Below, piece after piece: positions 56,928-64,000 of a stretch of DNA of 64,000 nucleotides; position 1 is the first letter of the stretch, and every line of letters begins with the position of its first letter. The DNA comes from Halalkalicoccus paucihalophilus. Lineage in GTDB: Archaea; Halobacteriota; Halobacteria; Halobacteriales; Halalkalicoccaceae. Made by a program: the position numbers and the translations under genes. The stretch lies in contig NZ_LTAZ01000013.1 of the NCBI RefSeq assembly GCF_001593955.1, positions 365,102 to 429,101 of the forward strand. The letters run 5' to 3'. The notes under the pieces are model-generated. The model searched no databases and was not told the DNA's origin. It worked only from the letters and a program-made list of their open reading frames with translations.

Positions 56928-57137
56928 GATGGTGCTCCGTTGTTGCTACTGGGTGAGTACTCGTCCGCATGTTGGCGGCGGTAGTTCGCCTTGCAGAGGC
57001 AAGTGGCAGCGCACACCTGACGGTCCTAAAGCTCGCCACGTGGTCATCAGTTGTGACCGTCCGATGTATCTGAACCTGTTCACGCGTCGAGATACTGTCG
57101 GGATCGGGAGTAGGTGCGCTTACACCCGCACGTATGC
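56928..57137. other. Intergenic gap in the hut operon
   Basis: 210 bp between hutU and hutI. A minus-strand frame fills it (about 73 residues, Thr/Arg-rich) but does not resemble formiminoglutamase or any family I know. It may be a scar left by loss of hutG, or an internal promoter region. Confidence 0.4.
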
Positions 57138-58877
57138 TCATTGCTGGTCCCGCATTGGCACGGGAACGTCAGACTGATCAGCTTCGTCGAGGGCGTCCTC
57201 GTAGCCTGCGTCGGCATGGCGGATCACGCCCATCCCCGGGTCCGTGGTGAATACTCGCGTTGCCTTCTCAGCGGCGAGTTCGCTCCCATCGAGAACGACG
57301 TGATTGTTCGCGTGGAGTGCGTTCCCGATGCCGACGCCGCCACCGTCGTGGACGCTGACAATGTCTGCGCCCGCCGCGCAGTTCAGTAGCGCGTTGAGAA
57401 TCGGCCAGTCGGCAACCGCGTCGGTTCCGTCCCGCATTGCCTCGGTTTCGCGATTCGGGCTGGCAACACTTCCGGCGTCAAGGTGATCCCGAGTTACAAC
57501 GATAGGCGCGGCGATCTCACCCAAGGCAACCAACTCGTTGATCCGAAGCGCGAATCGGGCCCGTTCCGTGAGTTTGTCGTCGCCTTCACCCTCCGCGTTA
57601 CAGCCGAACCAGCACACCCGACTCGGCAGCCCCTGGAACTGAATCTGCTCCTGTGCAAGGTCGATCCAACGCCGGAGATGATCCTTCTCGGGAAATAGTT
57701 CGAGGACGGCCTCATCGGTCCGATGGATGTCGTCGGGATCGCCGGACAGCGCGACCCAACGGAACGGTCCCTTGCCGCGACAGAACTGGGGGCGAATGTA
57801 CGCTGGGACGAATCCCTGGAACTCGAATGCGTCGGACCGCCCACGGTGTTCCTTGACCTGTCCACGGATATTATTCCCGTACTCGAATGCGATCGCACCG
57901 CGATCCTGTAACTCAAGGATCGCGTCGATATGTCGTTCCATCGTGTCGAGACTCTGCATCCAATATTGCTCCGGGTCCTCCGTGCGAAGTTCGTCGGCTT
58001 CGGCCACAGAGTAGCCAGACGGGTAATATCCCTCAAGCGCGTCGTGAGCGCTCGTCTGGTCAGTGATTATATCGGGAACGAACCCGTGGTCGAGCAACGC
58101 CTCAAGTAGATCCGCCGCGTTCATGTGAACGCCGACGCTGTAGGGTTCTCTCGCTTGTGCCGCCTCCGTAGCGCGTTCGATCGCGTCGTCGGTATCATCG
58201 GTTTTCTCCATGCAGTAGCCCGTCTCAATGCGTCGATCGATACGTGCTTCGGCGACCTCGGCGGCGATACAGACGCCCTCGTTCATTGTGACTGCGAGCG
58301 GCTGGGCGCCGCCCATCCCACCGAGTCCCGCCGTAACGACAACCTTACCAGAGAGATCGCCATCGAAGTGCTGGCGAGCCAGTTCCGCGAGTGTCTCGAA
58401 CGTTCCCTGAATAATCCCCTGGGTGCCAATATATGCCCATGAGCCGGCGGTCATCTGGCCGTACATGATTTTGCCTTCGGCCTCAAGTTCGTGGAAGTGG
58501 TCCCAGTTGTCCCACTTGCCGACGAGGTTAGAGTTTGCGATCAACACGCGTGGCGCACGCTCGTGTGTGGTGAATCGACCGACTGGCTTTCCTGACTGGA
58601 CCAATAACGTCTCGTTGCCCTCAAGCGCTCGCAGCTCCGATAGGATCGAGTCGTACGCGTCCCACGATCGAGCGGCACGACCCGTGCCGCCGTACACGAC
58701 AAGGTTTTCCGGGTCTTCGGCGACCTCTGGATCGAGATTGTTGTTGAGCATCCGAAGTGCGGCCTCCTGTCGCCACCCTTCGCACTCGATATCGGTACCC
58801 GTCGGTGCTCCGCGATACTCGCGCCACTGTTCGCTCGGGTCGCCTCGTCCACGGGCAGGCTGTTGGTCACTTCCCAT
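57138..58877 (-). CDS. hutU: Urocanate hydratase
   Basis: 579 residues from ATG 58877 ([18 protein letters not shown]), normal for the family. It hydrates urocanate to imidazolonepropionate using tightly bound NAD. Landmarks: [32 protein letters not shown] and the NAD-binding [16 protein letters not shown]; the active-site Cys region [15 protein letters not shown]; and [18 protein letters not shown] and [17 protein letters not shown]. Longer upstream frames run through the promoter and are rejected. It is first in the operon and divergent from the HTH-10 regulator at 58966. Confidence 0.95.
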   Translation of the reverse strand: MGSDQQPARGRGDPSEQWREYRGAPTGTDIECEGWRQEAALRMLNNNLDPEVAEDPENLVVYGGTGRAARSWDAYDSILSELRALEGNETLLVQSGKPVGRFTTHERAPRVLIANSNLVGKWDNWDHFHELEAEGKIMYGQMTAGSWAYIGTQGIIQGTFETLAELARQHFDGDLSGKVVVTAGLGGMGGAQPLAVTMNEGVCIAAEVAEARIDRRIETGYCMEKTDDTDDAIERATEAAQAREPYSVGVHMNAADLLEALLDHGFVPDIITDQTSAHDALEGYYPSGYSVAEADELRTEDPEQYWMQSLDTMERHIDAILELQDRGAIAFEYGNNIRGQVKEHRGRSDAFEFQGFVPAYIRPQFCRGKGPFRWVALSGDPDDIHRTDEAVLELFPEKDHLRRWIDLAQEQIQFQGLPSRVCWFGCNAEGEGDDKLTERARFALRINELVALGEIAAPIVVTRDHLDAGSVASPNRETEAMRDGTDAVADWPILNALLNCAAGADIVSVHDGGGVGIGNALHANNHVVLDGSELAAEKATRVFTTDPGMGVIRHADAGYEDALDEADQSDVPVPMRDQQ

Positions 58878-58915
58878 ACGTGTGCCAACAACCCCCAGTA
58901 CCAATATCGAAAGCG

Positions 58916-58927
58916 TTCCGTTCGGAA
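58916..58927. promoter_or_regulatory. Candidate operator palindrome in the hut/regulator intergenic region
   Basis: TTCCGTTCGGAA is a 12-bp perfect palindrome in the 88 bp between the divergent hutU and regulator starts. It lies 4 bp before the likely TATA element of the regulator gene, so protein bound there could control both directions. Confidence 0.4.
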
Positions 58928-58930
58928 AAT

Positions 58931-58940
58931 AATTTATAAC
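58931..58940 (+). promoter_or_regulatory. Candidate TATA box for the hut regulator
   Basis: AATTTATAAC centred about 30 bp before the GTG start at 58966. The spacing suits a leaderless haloarchaeal transcript. Confidence 0.4.
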
Positions 58941-58965
58941 CCAACGGACTGTGTAGTGATAACAC

Positions 58966-59616
58966 GTGTATGAAGCTACCATCGCCATTTCGGACTCAAG
59001 CGCGTACACCAAACCGACCGATGGTACCGACTGTCGGATCGAACTCTGGTGTAACGAACATGCTGACCTTCTATACGTCACTGGATCGACGATTGAGCCG
59101 GTTATCTCACAGGTGGTGACGGATATTGGAATTGACGAACTGATTCGTGGGGACGGGGAAGCCGTCATTATCACGAGTTCGTGTCTGAAACGCCACGAAA
59201 CGACGTACATCGAACGCTACCTTGAGTCGCACAACAGTCTACTTCTACCCCCGCTGCGGTACGAAAACGGGGCAAAACACTGCCGAATCCTCGCGATCGA
59301 GTCAGAAAGTCTGTCGAATCTCTACGCCGAGTTAGTTGACGATGGGTTCACCATCGATGTCCAAAGTAAACGTGAGATCGACGCGCCAACCCAGTCGTCG
59401 CCCCTATTAACCCTCGATCAGGTGCTCCCGGAACTTACAGCTCGCCAACGAGAGACGATTATGCTCGCTGTCGACAATGGCTACTACGAACTGCCTAGGG
59501 AAACAACGACCGAAGCGCTCGCCGACGAACTAGGAGTAAGCCGACGTACGGCAGAGGATCATCTTCGCCGAGCCGAGCGTAAGATCATCACGTCGCTCGT
59601 TTCGTATCTCTACTGA
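58966..59616 (+). CDS. Bat/HTH-10 family transcription regulator
   Basis: 216 residues from GTG 58966. The C-terminal HTH-10 domain (PF04967) is clear: [40 protein letters not shown] and [16 protein letters not shown]. The N-terminal ~150 residues form the alpha/beta input domain of this family ([39 protein letters not shown]). It is divergent from hutU with an 88-bp shared upstream region, so it is probably the activator or regulator of histidine utilisation here (inference from context). Confidence 0.85.
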   Translation: MYEATIAISDSSAYTKPTDGTDCRIELWCNEHADLLYVTGSTIEPVISQVVTDIGIDELIRGDGEAVIITSSCLKRHETTYIERYLESHNSLLLPPLRYENGAKHCRILAIESESLSNLYAELVDDGFTIDVQSKREIDAPTQSSPLLTLDQVLPELTARQRETIMLAVDNGYYELPRETTTEALADELGVSRRTAEDHLRRAERKIITSLVSYLY

Positions 59617-60023
59617 CTGTCTGCGCCACCTCTCGATCCGGAACACTATGTTCATCTCGTCGGCAATTGAACAGTACAAACGAATCGTTGCCATCAGATT
59701 GCTCTGTACGGCTCGAAGGTTGCTTTTCGACGCGAAGTCCGAACTGTCCCTGCCTCCCGGGGTCACCGTTATAATTCCCGAGAGCGCTGTCGGTGTTCCG
59801 TGTGGCGACAAATCGCTCACCGATCGGATTCAACGAATGACTTCGATCATTCAAAATGAGGACTCCTCGACGCCGTCCCGGATCCAGGTACCAGCCTTAC
59901 TGAGCCGATTCGCGCTCGGTTCGTGCGATGGGAACCGTGCTCACTCCATCGCTGGTATGTCTTTTGAACCACTCGCCATACGGCACCACACTAATATTGA
60001 TAGATGATATCATGCACAGTCGT
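59617..60023. other. Gene-free interval
   Basis: Frames on both strands here are short or Arg/Ser-rich and do not look coding. It probably carries the promoter for the locus at 60024. Confidence 0.4.
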
Positions 60024-61483
60024 ATGTTTGATGAATCAGCATGGTCGCGTGGGGATCAAGCAACGAAGTACGCCGAGTAAGAACAAAATCCAAAAACAAT
60101 TGCTGAAGTAGATCTCGTTGAAATTCGTAGCGTCCCTGTTTCGAAGTTCGTCTTAGCATTCGTAATCGGGTTCGTCTTCTTTCTCGTCCCGGTTCCGTGG
60201 GACAGGCAGGTGACAGTCCCGTTTGACATCGTCGTCAGTTGGATCACCGATTCCTTTCCAACTATCGCAAGCGTGTATGCGTTAGTACTCATCGTCGTTG
60301 GGGGACTCCTTACTACGCTCGCGGAGTTCCGTAAACACGGTATCTTGTCGCTAAGCGACGATCTCGCCGACGGTTGGCGCTAGAATACTGGGAAACTTTA
60401 CCATTTTGGCTGTTCCGGGTCGCCGGCGCCGTACTCGCACCGTTGCTCTTCCTCGAGATCGGGCCGGAGTGGATGATCGGCGGTTCGACCGGCGGGTTAG
60501 TCTGGGGCACGCTCATCCTGAGCGTCGCCGTCATTATCCCGATTGGCGCGATATTCATCAACCTCTTCGTAGAACTGGGTGGCCTCGATTTTGTGAGGCC
60601 GATGGCCCGCCCAATCATGCGACCGCTCTTCAATATCCCTGGCCGTGCTGCGCTCGACAGCGTGGCATCGTGGGTTGGCTCCTACAGCGTTGGCTTCTAC
60701 GTCACACGCAGTGTCTTCGATCGCGGTGAGTAATCGAAGCGGGACGTATTCATAATCTGTACGTGTTTCGCAACGGTTTCGATTGGGTTCGTCGGCGTCG
60801 TCGCCGCGACTGTCGATCTGCTCGAGTTATTTCCAATCATCTTCCTTGCATACCTCGTCTGCATCGCAATCACGGCCGCTATTTTAGTCCGTATCCCACC
60901 GCTTAGCAATGTCCCCGACGAATACATCACCGAACCGAATCGCGAGACAGCATTCCGAGGATCGTCGAGAGACTACTTCCGATTCGGACTTTCGGAAGCC
61001 GTAAAAAAAGCCGAGGAGGGTGGGTCCATCGTCGGTGCATCGGTTCGGGGCTTCGTCGACGGACTCAAACTCGCAGTGCTGATCCTCGGTACGATCCTCT
61101 CGATCGGGCTCGCTGCGGTCGTCCTCGCCGAACACACGCCGGTATTCGATGTCATCTCTCAACCGCTTGTTCCGGTTATCGAACTGCTTGGCATCCCGGA
61201 CGCGGAAATTGTCGCCCCGACGACGATCATCGGAATCACCGAAATGTTCATTCCCGCGCTGTTAGTCGCTGAAGCCGACGCGATGGCCCGGTTCTTCATC
61301 GCTGTGCTCTCAATTTTGCAACTCATCTTCTTCTCTGCGATCGGCCCGATGATGATGGACATGTTCAGCGACGTTCCAATTCGGTTCCGCGACCTCCTCC
61401 TGCTGTTCGTTTTGCGGACGATCATCCTCGTTCCGGTCATCGCTGCGATGACATACCTGTTCGCTGTGTTCGGCGTGCTTTAG
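60024..61483 (+). pseudogene. YjiH-type nucleoside-recognition membrane protein, decayed
   Basis: From ATG 60024 the frame (MFDESAWSRGDQATKYAE) meets TAA at 60078-60080 and continues with VPVSKFVLAFVIGFVFFLV. A frameshift near 60380 leads to LPFWLFRVAGAVLAPLLFL and VGSYSVGFYVTRSVFDRG, then TAA at about 60731, and finally DYFRFGLSEAVKKAEEGG through FIPALLVAEADAMARFF and FRDLLLLFVLRTIILVPV. Joined, it is about 480 residues with about ten helices, like YjiH-family 'gate' proteins. Its position next to the hut regulator suggests a former histidine or related transporter (inference). Confidence 0.65.
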
Positions 61484-61634
61484 GAGCCGTTGCGGTCGAG
61501 TGTTCTCACAATGCGGTCGAGTGTTCTCACAATCTCGAACACGGAACAAACAAAGTCGACTCGCCGAAACGGGGACCGAACGACGTACTTCGTTCGATCT
61601 CGCAGTAAAGTGGGTAATGTGGCCTGGTCCATCG

Positions 61635-62078
61635 TTAGATTTCTCGTATCACGTCGCCGTCCGACTCGAGTGAGGCAATATCTTCGTTGGTAAGGGGCAC
61701 TTCAATTTCAATCTCTAAAAGGTAATCTTCGTGGGCAAGTTGATGCGCGCCGAGCACCGTGTGGCATGGATACGGCTCGTCGAACGTCTCGAGGTACACC
61801 TCCTTGTACCCGTTGTAGTAGCGCTCGTGCGGATCGATGATATGCGTAGTGATCTTCACGACGTCGTCGTACGATTTGCCAATCGTCTCGAGCAGAATTC
61901 CGATGTTTTCGTAGGCTTTGCGTGCCTGCGCCTCGATATCGTCACCGATGATATTCGAATCGCCATCCATAGCAACTTGGCCGGCCATGTAAAAGGTGCC
62001 GTCCGCGATGATAGCGTGATTGTATCCGATCTCTCGTGCGTCTTTGAGTTCTAGCGGATTGATCGCGAGTCGTTCCAT
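61635..62078 (-). CDS. RidA-family (YjgF) protein
   Basis: 147 residues. The Rid fold is clear: IGYNHAIIADGTFYMAGQVA, DDIEAQARKAYENIGILLET, YDDVVKITTHIIDPHERY, PCHTVLGAHQLAHEDYLLE and IEIEVPL. Archetypal RidA has an arginine in the TRS/AR(V)EV region that binds the imine or enamine substrate; the corresponding stretch here (GAHQLAHEDYLLEIEIEV) has none, so it is a divergent Rid subgroup, possibly without enamine deaminase activity. It lies between two transport or amidohydrolase loci. Confidence 0.8.
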   Translation of the reverse strand: MERLAINPLELKDAREIGYNHAIIADGTFYMAGQVAMDGDSNIIGDDIEAQARKAYENIGILLETIGKSYDDVVKITTHIIDPHERYYNGYKEVYLETFDEPYPCHTVLGAHQLAHEDYLLEIEIEVPLTNEDIASLESDGDVIREI

Positions 62079-62227
62079 AGGGGAAAAGACACTGTCAGTA
62101 CCAAAAGTAACTCCGCTCCGGATGGTGCCCGGTTCTTTACCATCGCCCAGACGCTACGCTGGCGACGATTCGTTGGTCCGTCTGTTCGGAATCCAAAATC
62201 CCACGAGAGGTGAATATCAGTAGGGAT

Positions 62228-62402
62228 TTATTCCGTGGAGGAGGTGGCGAGTCGAGCGGCTGTTTCCGCGAGGACGCGCGTCGCGGTCGCACAGTCATCC
62301 CAATCGGTCCACTCCCTCGGTGTGTGGGACACGCCGTCTGCAGACGGAGCGAACAAGAGCCCCGTATCGGTGACGCTGCTGACGTTTGCTGTATCGTGCC
62401 TC
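62228..62402 (-). pseudogene. M20 amidohydrolase (allantoate/carbamoyl-amino-acid type) C-terminal remnant
   Basis: The minus frame ARHDTANVSSVTDTGLLFAP, SADGVSHTPREWTDWDDCAT and ATRVLAETAARLATSSTE-stop matches the end of Zn-dependent M20 hydrolases, with the GVSHTPxEW box that carries the last metal His. No upstream part remains. It suggests that a purine- or hydantoin-type nitrogen scavenging gene once stood beside ridA. Confidence 0.65.
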
Positions 62403-62618
62403 GCAGCGGAGTGAAGTCATTTTGCGGAAGTAATCCTGTATGAGAATTTTCCAGGTTAGTGTTTGGTGATAGGTGTTGATATTGGGACATGCGACCGAAT
62501 CATCCCACAATAACTACATTGGAGTTACGACTGCTTGTAATAATCATATTTATAAACAGATTTTCAAAAAATGTTGACTCTCAGCACTGTTAAGTGTTCA
62601 CTTAGCGTACGCGTAGTA

Positions 62619-63617
62619 ATGAATGCAGAGAGCGGCCAAACCAAAGCGAAATCAGGCCGCCGAACGCTTCTACTATTCATAATCACTTCCTTGGCATTCG
62701 GCACTGCCTTCGTTGGTATCAAGGCCGGTTTGGATGATATTCCACCGATACTATTCGCTGGGTTTCGCTACGATATCGGTGCGGTCGTCCTTCTCACGTA
62801 TGTTTACTGGCGCGGTGGCTACTGGCAGCCGCGCACCCGCGGCGACCTGATAGCGGTCGTTGTCGCCGGAATCTTTCTATCGGGACTGAGTGCAACCCTT
62901 CTCTTCTTAGGACAGCAATATCTCACTACGGGGACTGCCGCTGTTATATTCAGCCTTGTCCCTGTCTTAGCGCCATTATTCGCACTGGTGTTATTGCCCG
63001 AAGAACGCTTTGGTCTCGTCGAACTAGTTGGTATCCTACTCGGATTGGTGGGGGTGGTGATCATTGTCGGGTTGAACTCACTATCCAACTTCGGAAACTC
63101 GACAGTCCGTGGCGTCGCTCTCGTTGGAGGTGCTGCAGTCGCGATAGCGTTCGGAAGCGTTCTTCTAAGCCGAACTGACCGATCAATATCCGGATTGGGA
63201 ATGACGGCGTGGGCACTTCTACTGGCTGCTGGATTAGTCCATAGTTTTAGCTTGTTAATGGGAGAGTCACCAGAAGATATTACGCCGACGATTGGGGCAC
63301 TCATAGCAGTCCTTTGGGTTGGATTGCCTGCGACGGCGCTCGCCTTCCCGTCCTATTACGGCCTGATCGATCGTGCCGGGCCAGTCCGAGCGAACCTCAT
63401 TAGCTATACGGTTCCACTTGTAGCAACAAGTGTGGGCGCTATTGCTCTCGGTGAAGTAATCTCCGTCCGAACTATCTTTGGTTTTGTAGTCATCGTCATC
63501 GGCTTTGCCTTAATCGAACGGCAAAATATCTGGTGCGAAATTCTGCGACTGCGGGGGTTACCCGCCCCGCCCGAGCAGGACGATGAACACATTTGTGAAT
63601 GTGCTCCTCGTGGGTGA
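62619..63617 (+). CDS. EamA/DMT-family transporter
   Basis: 332 residues from ATG 62619 (MNAESGQTKAKSGRR); the longer frame from 62571 is not supported. Ten helices in two EamA repeats: FGTAFVGIKAGLDDIPPILF with AGFRYDIGAVVLLTYVYWR, and later GTAAVIFSLVPVLAPLFALV. The second repeat has WVGLPATALAFPSYYGLID and LISYTVPLVATSVGAIALGE. DMT transporters export or import metabolites such as amino acids. The C-terminal tail is Cys/Pro-rich (DDEHICECAPRG). It is monocistronic with an AT-rich leader. Confidence 0.85.
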   Translation: MNAESGQTKAKSGRRTLLLFIITSLAFGTAFVGIKAGLDDIPPILFAGFRYDIGAVVLLTYVYWRGGYWQPRTRGDLIAVVVAGIFLSGLSATLLFLGQQYLTTGTAAVIFSLVPVLAPLFALVLLPEERFGLVELVGILLGLVGVVIIVGLNSLSNFGNSTVRGVALVGGAAVAIAFGSVLLSRTDRSISGLGMTAWALLLAAGLVHSFSLLMGESPEDITPTIGALIAVLWVGLPATALAFPSYYGLIDRAGPVRANLISYTVPLVATSVGAIALGEVISVRTIFGFVVIVIGFALIERQNIWCEILRLRGLPAPPEQDDEHICECAPRG

Positions 63618-63669
63618 CATACAGCTCTAGCCAAACACTTCCGTATGTTGAGAGGTGGTCTTCCGTATT

Positions 63670-63945
63670 ACCAGTATTCACCTTCTTCTACCGGTTGGCT
63701 ACTGCCTTTATAACCGGTCTCATCGACGGCGCATTTGGCAGTGCGTTTGACGACATCGCGGATACTGCGTTCGAAGAGGTCGATCACTGTATCGGTAGGC
63801 GCTATATCGTTGGCTGTCTGATGAAGGTCACTTTTGACGGTTGCCGGCAGGAAGGCACCACGAGGATTGCCGTCATTTCCAGATGTGTGCTTGCCTTTGG
63901 GGACGTAGAGACAATAGTGATTTTTAGAAAACAGTCATTATTTAA
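63670..63945 (-). pseudogene. Gene remnant at window end
   Basis: The minus frame CLYVPKGKHTSGNDGNPRG, AFLPATVKSDLHQTANDIAP, TDTVIDLFERSIRDVVKRTA and DETGYKGSSQPVEEGEYW-stop looks coding but has no start; a TGA precedes it near 63940. Family not recognised. 63946-64000 shows nothing. Confidence 0.3.
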
Positions 63946-64000
63946 CCCCTAATCGGTGGCTCTGACAGGTAATATAATCTAAGACGGGTTTCCCTTCTCA

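Noticed and set aside
56920..57141. 73-codon minus-strand frame in the hut gap
   Set aside because: It does not resemble HutG or any other enzyme and has a biased Thr/Arg/His composition.
59648..60007. 119-codon plus-strand frame after the HTH-10 regulator
   Set aside because: No motif, weak start context, and similar-length frames occur antisense; not supportable.

Overview
The window reads as an accessory replicon region (plasmid, megaplasmid or integrated plasmid) of a halophilic archaeon. The evidence is acidic proteomes, an Orc1/Cdc6 initiator with its own origin repeats, a tandem-fused TatC, a Bat-type HTH-10 regulator, haloarchaeal DUF7344 and PadR-like winged-helix proteins, UspA-fused transporters and IS1341-type TnpB relics. 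I cannot name the genus. No rRNA or tRNA gene and no CRISPR array was recognised.

Layout. 1-2.4 kb: TnpB relic, lipoprotein polysaccharide deacetylase, frameshifted DoxX. 2.9-7.4 kb: a 1389-residue Tat-exported protein built of three multicopper-oxidase modules, followed by a PadR-like regulator. 7.5-11.2 kb: debris (gene remnants, a VapBC pair, a coupling-ATPase relic, a DUF7344 gene with a stop, a repeat carrying a small DNA-binding-like gene). 11.2-20.3 kb: divergent APC-UspA and CPA2-UspA transporters with a tiny membrane ORF between them, DedA, and TatC-TatC. 20.4-24.6 kb: TnpB pseudogene, DUF7344 membrane protein, PadR paralogue, and one two-gene winged-helix/histidine-motif module. 25-31.5 kb: DUF368, a broken VirD4/TraG-like ATPase, and two alkaline-phosphatase-superfamily proteins. 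31.5-40.2 kb: strongly decayed DNA with a second VapBC, an intact MntA beside a destroyed HepT, repeats and TnpB relics. 40.3-47.2 kb: aldo/keto reductase, two more copies of the two-gene module, a lipoprotein, DUF4177 and a membrane protein. 47.4-53.5 kb: replication region, with nine copies of an 18-bp repeat around orc1/cdc6 plus two plasmid-type genes. 54.1-59.6 kb: histidine utilisation (hutU, hutI, hutH and a divergent HTH-10 regulator; hutG is not present). 60-64 kb: decayed YjiH-type membrane gene, RidA-family gene, amidohydrolase remnant and EamA transporter.

How it works together. Intact functions are envelope and export related (Tat, multicopper oxidase, lipid-carrier-type transporters, deacetylase), nutrient related (hut, APC, EamA, antiporter) and replicon maintenance (orc1, TA pairs). 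Much of the rest is decay: single-base frameshifts, nonsense codons, truncated gene ends and solo transposon ends. Three repeat families tie the window together: the origin repeats, a CCTTGTGCAAC hairpin (five copies) and a roughly 0.2-0.45 kb element with a TCACACC/GGTGTGA palindrome and a small winged-helix-like gene (four copies plus one degenerate).
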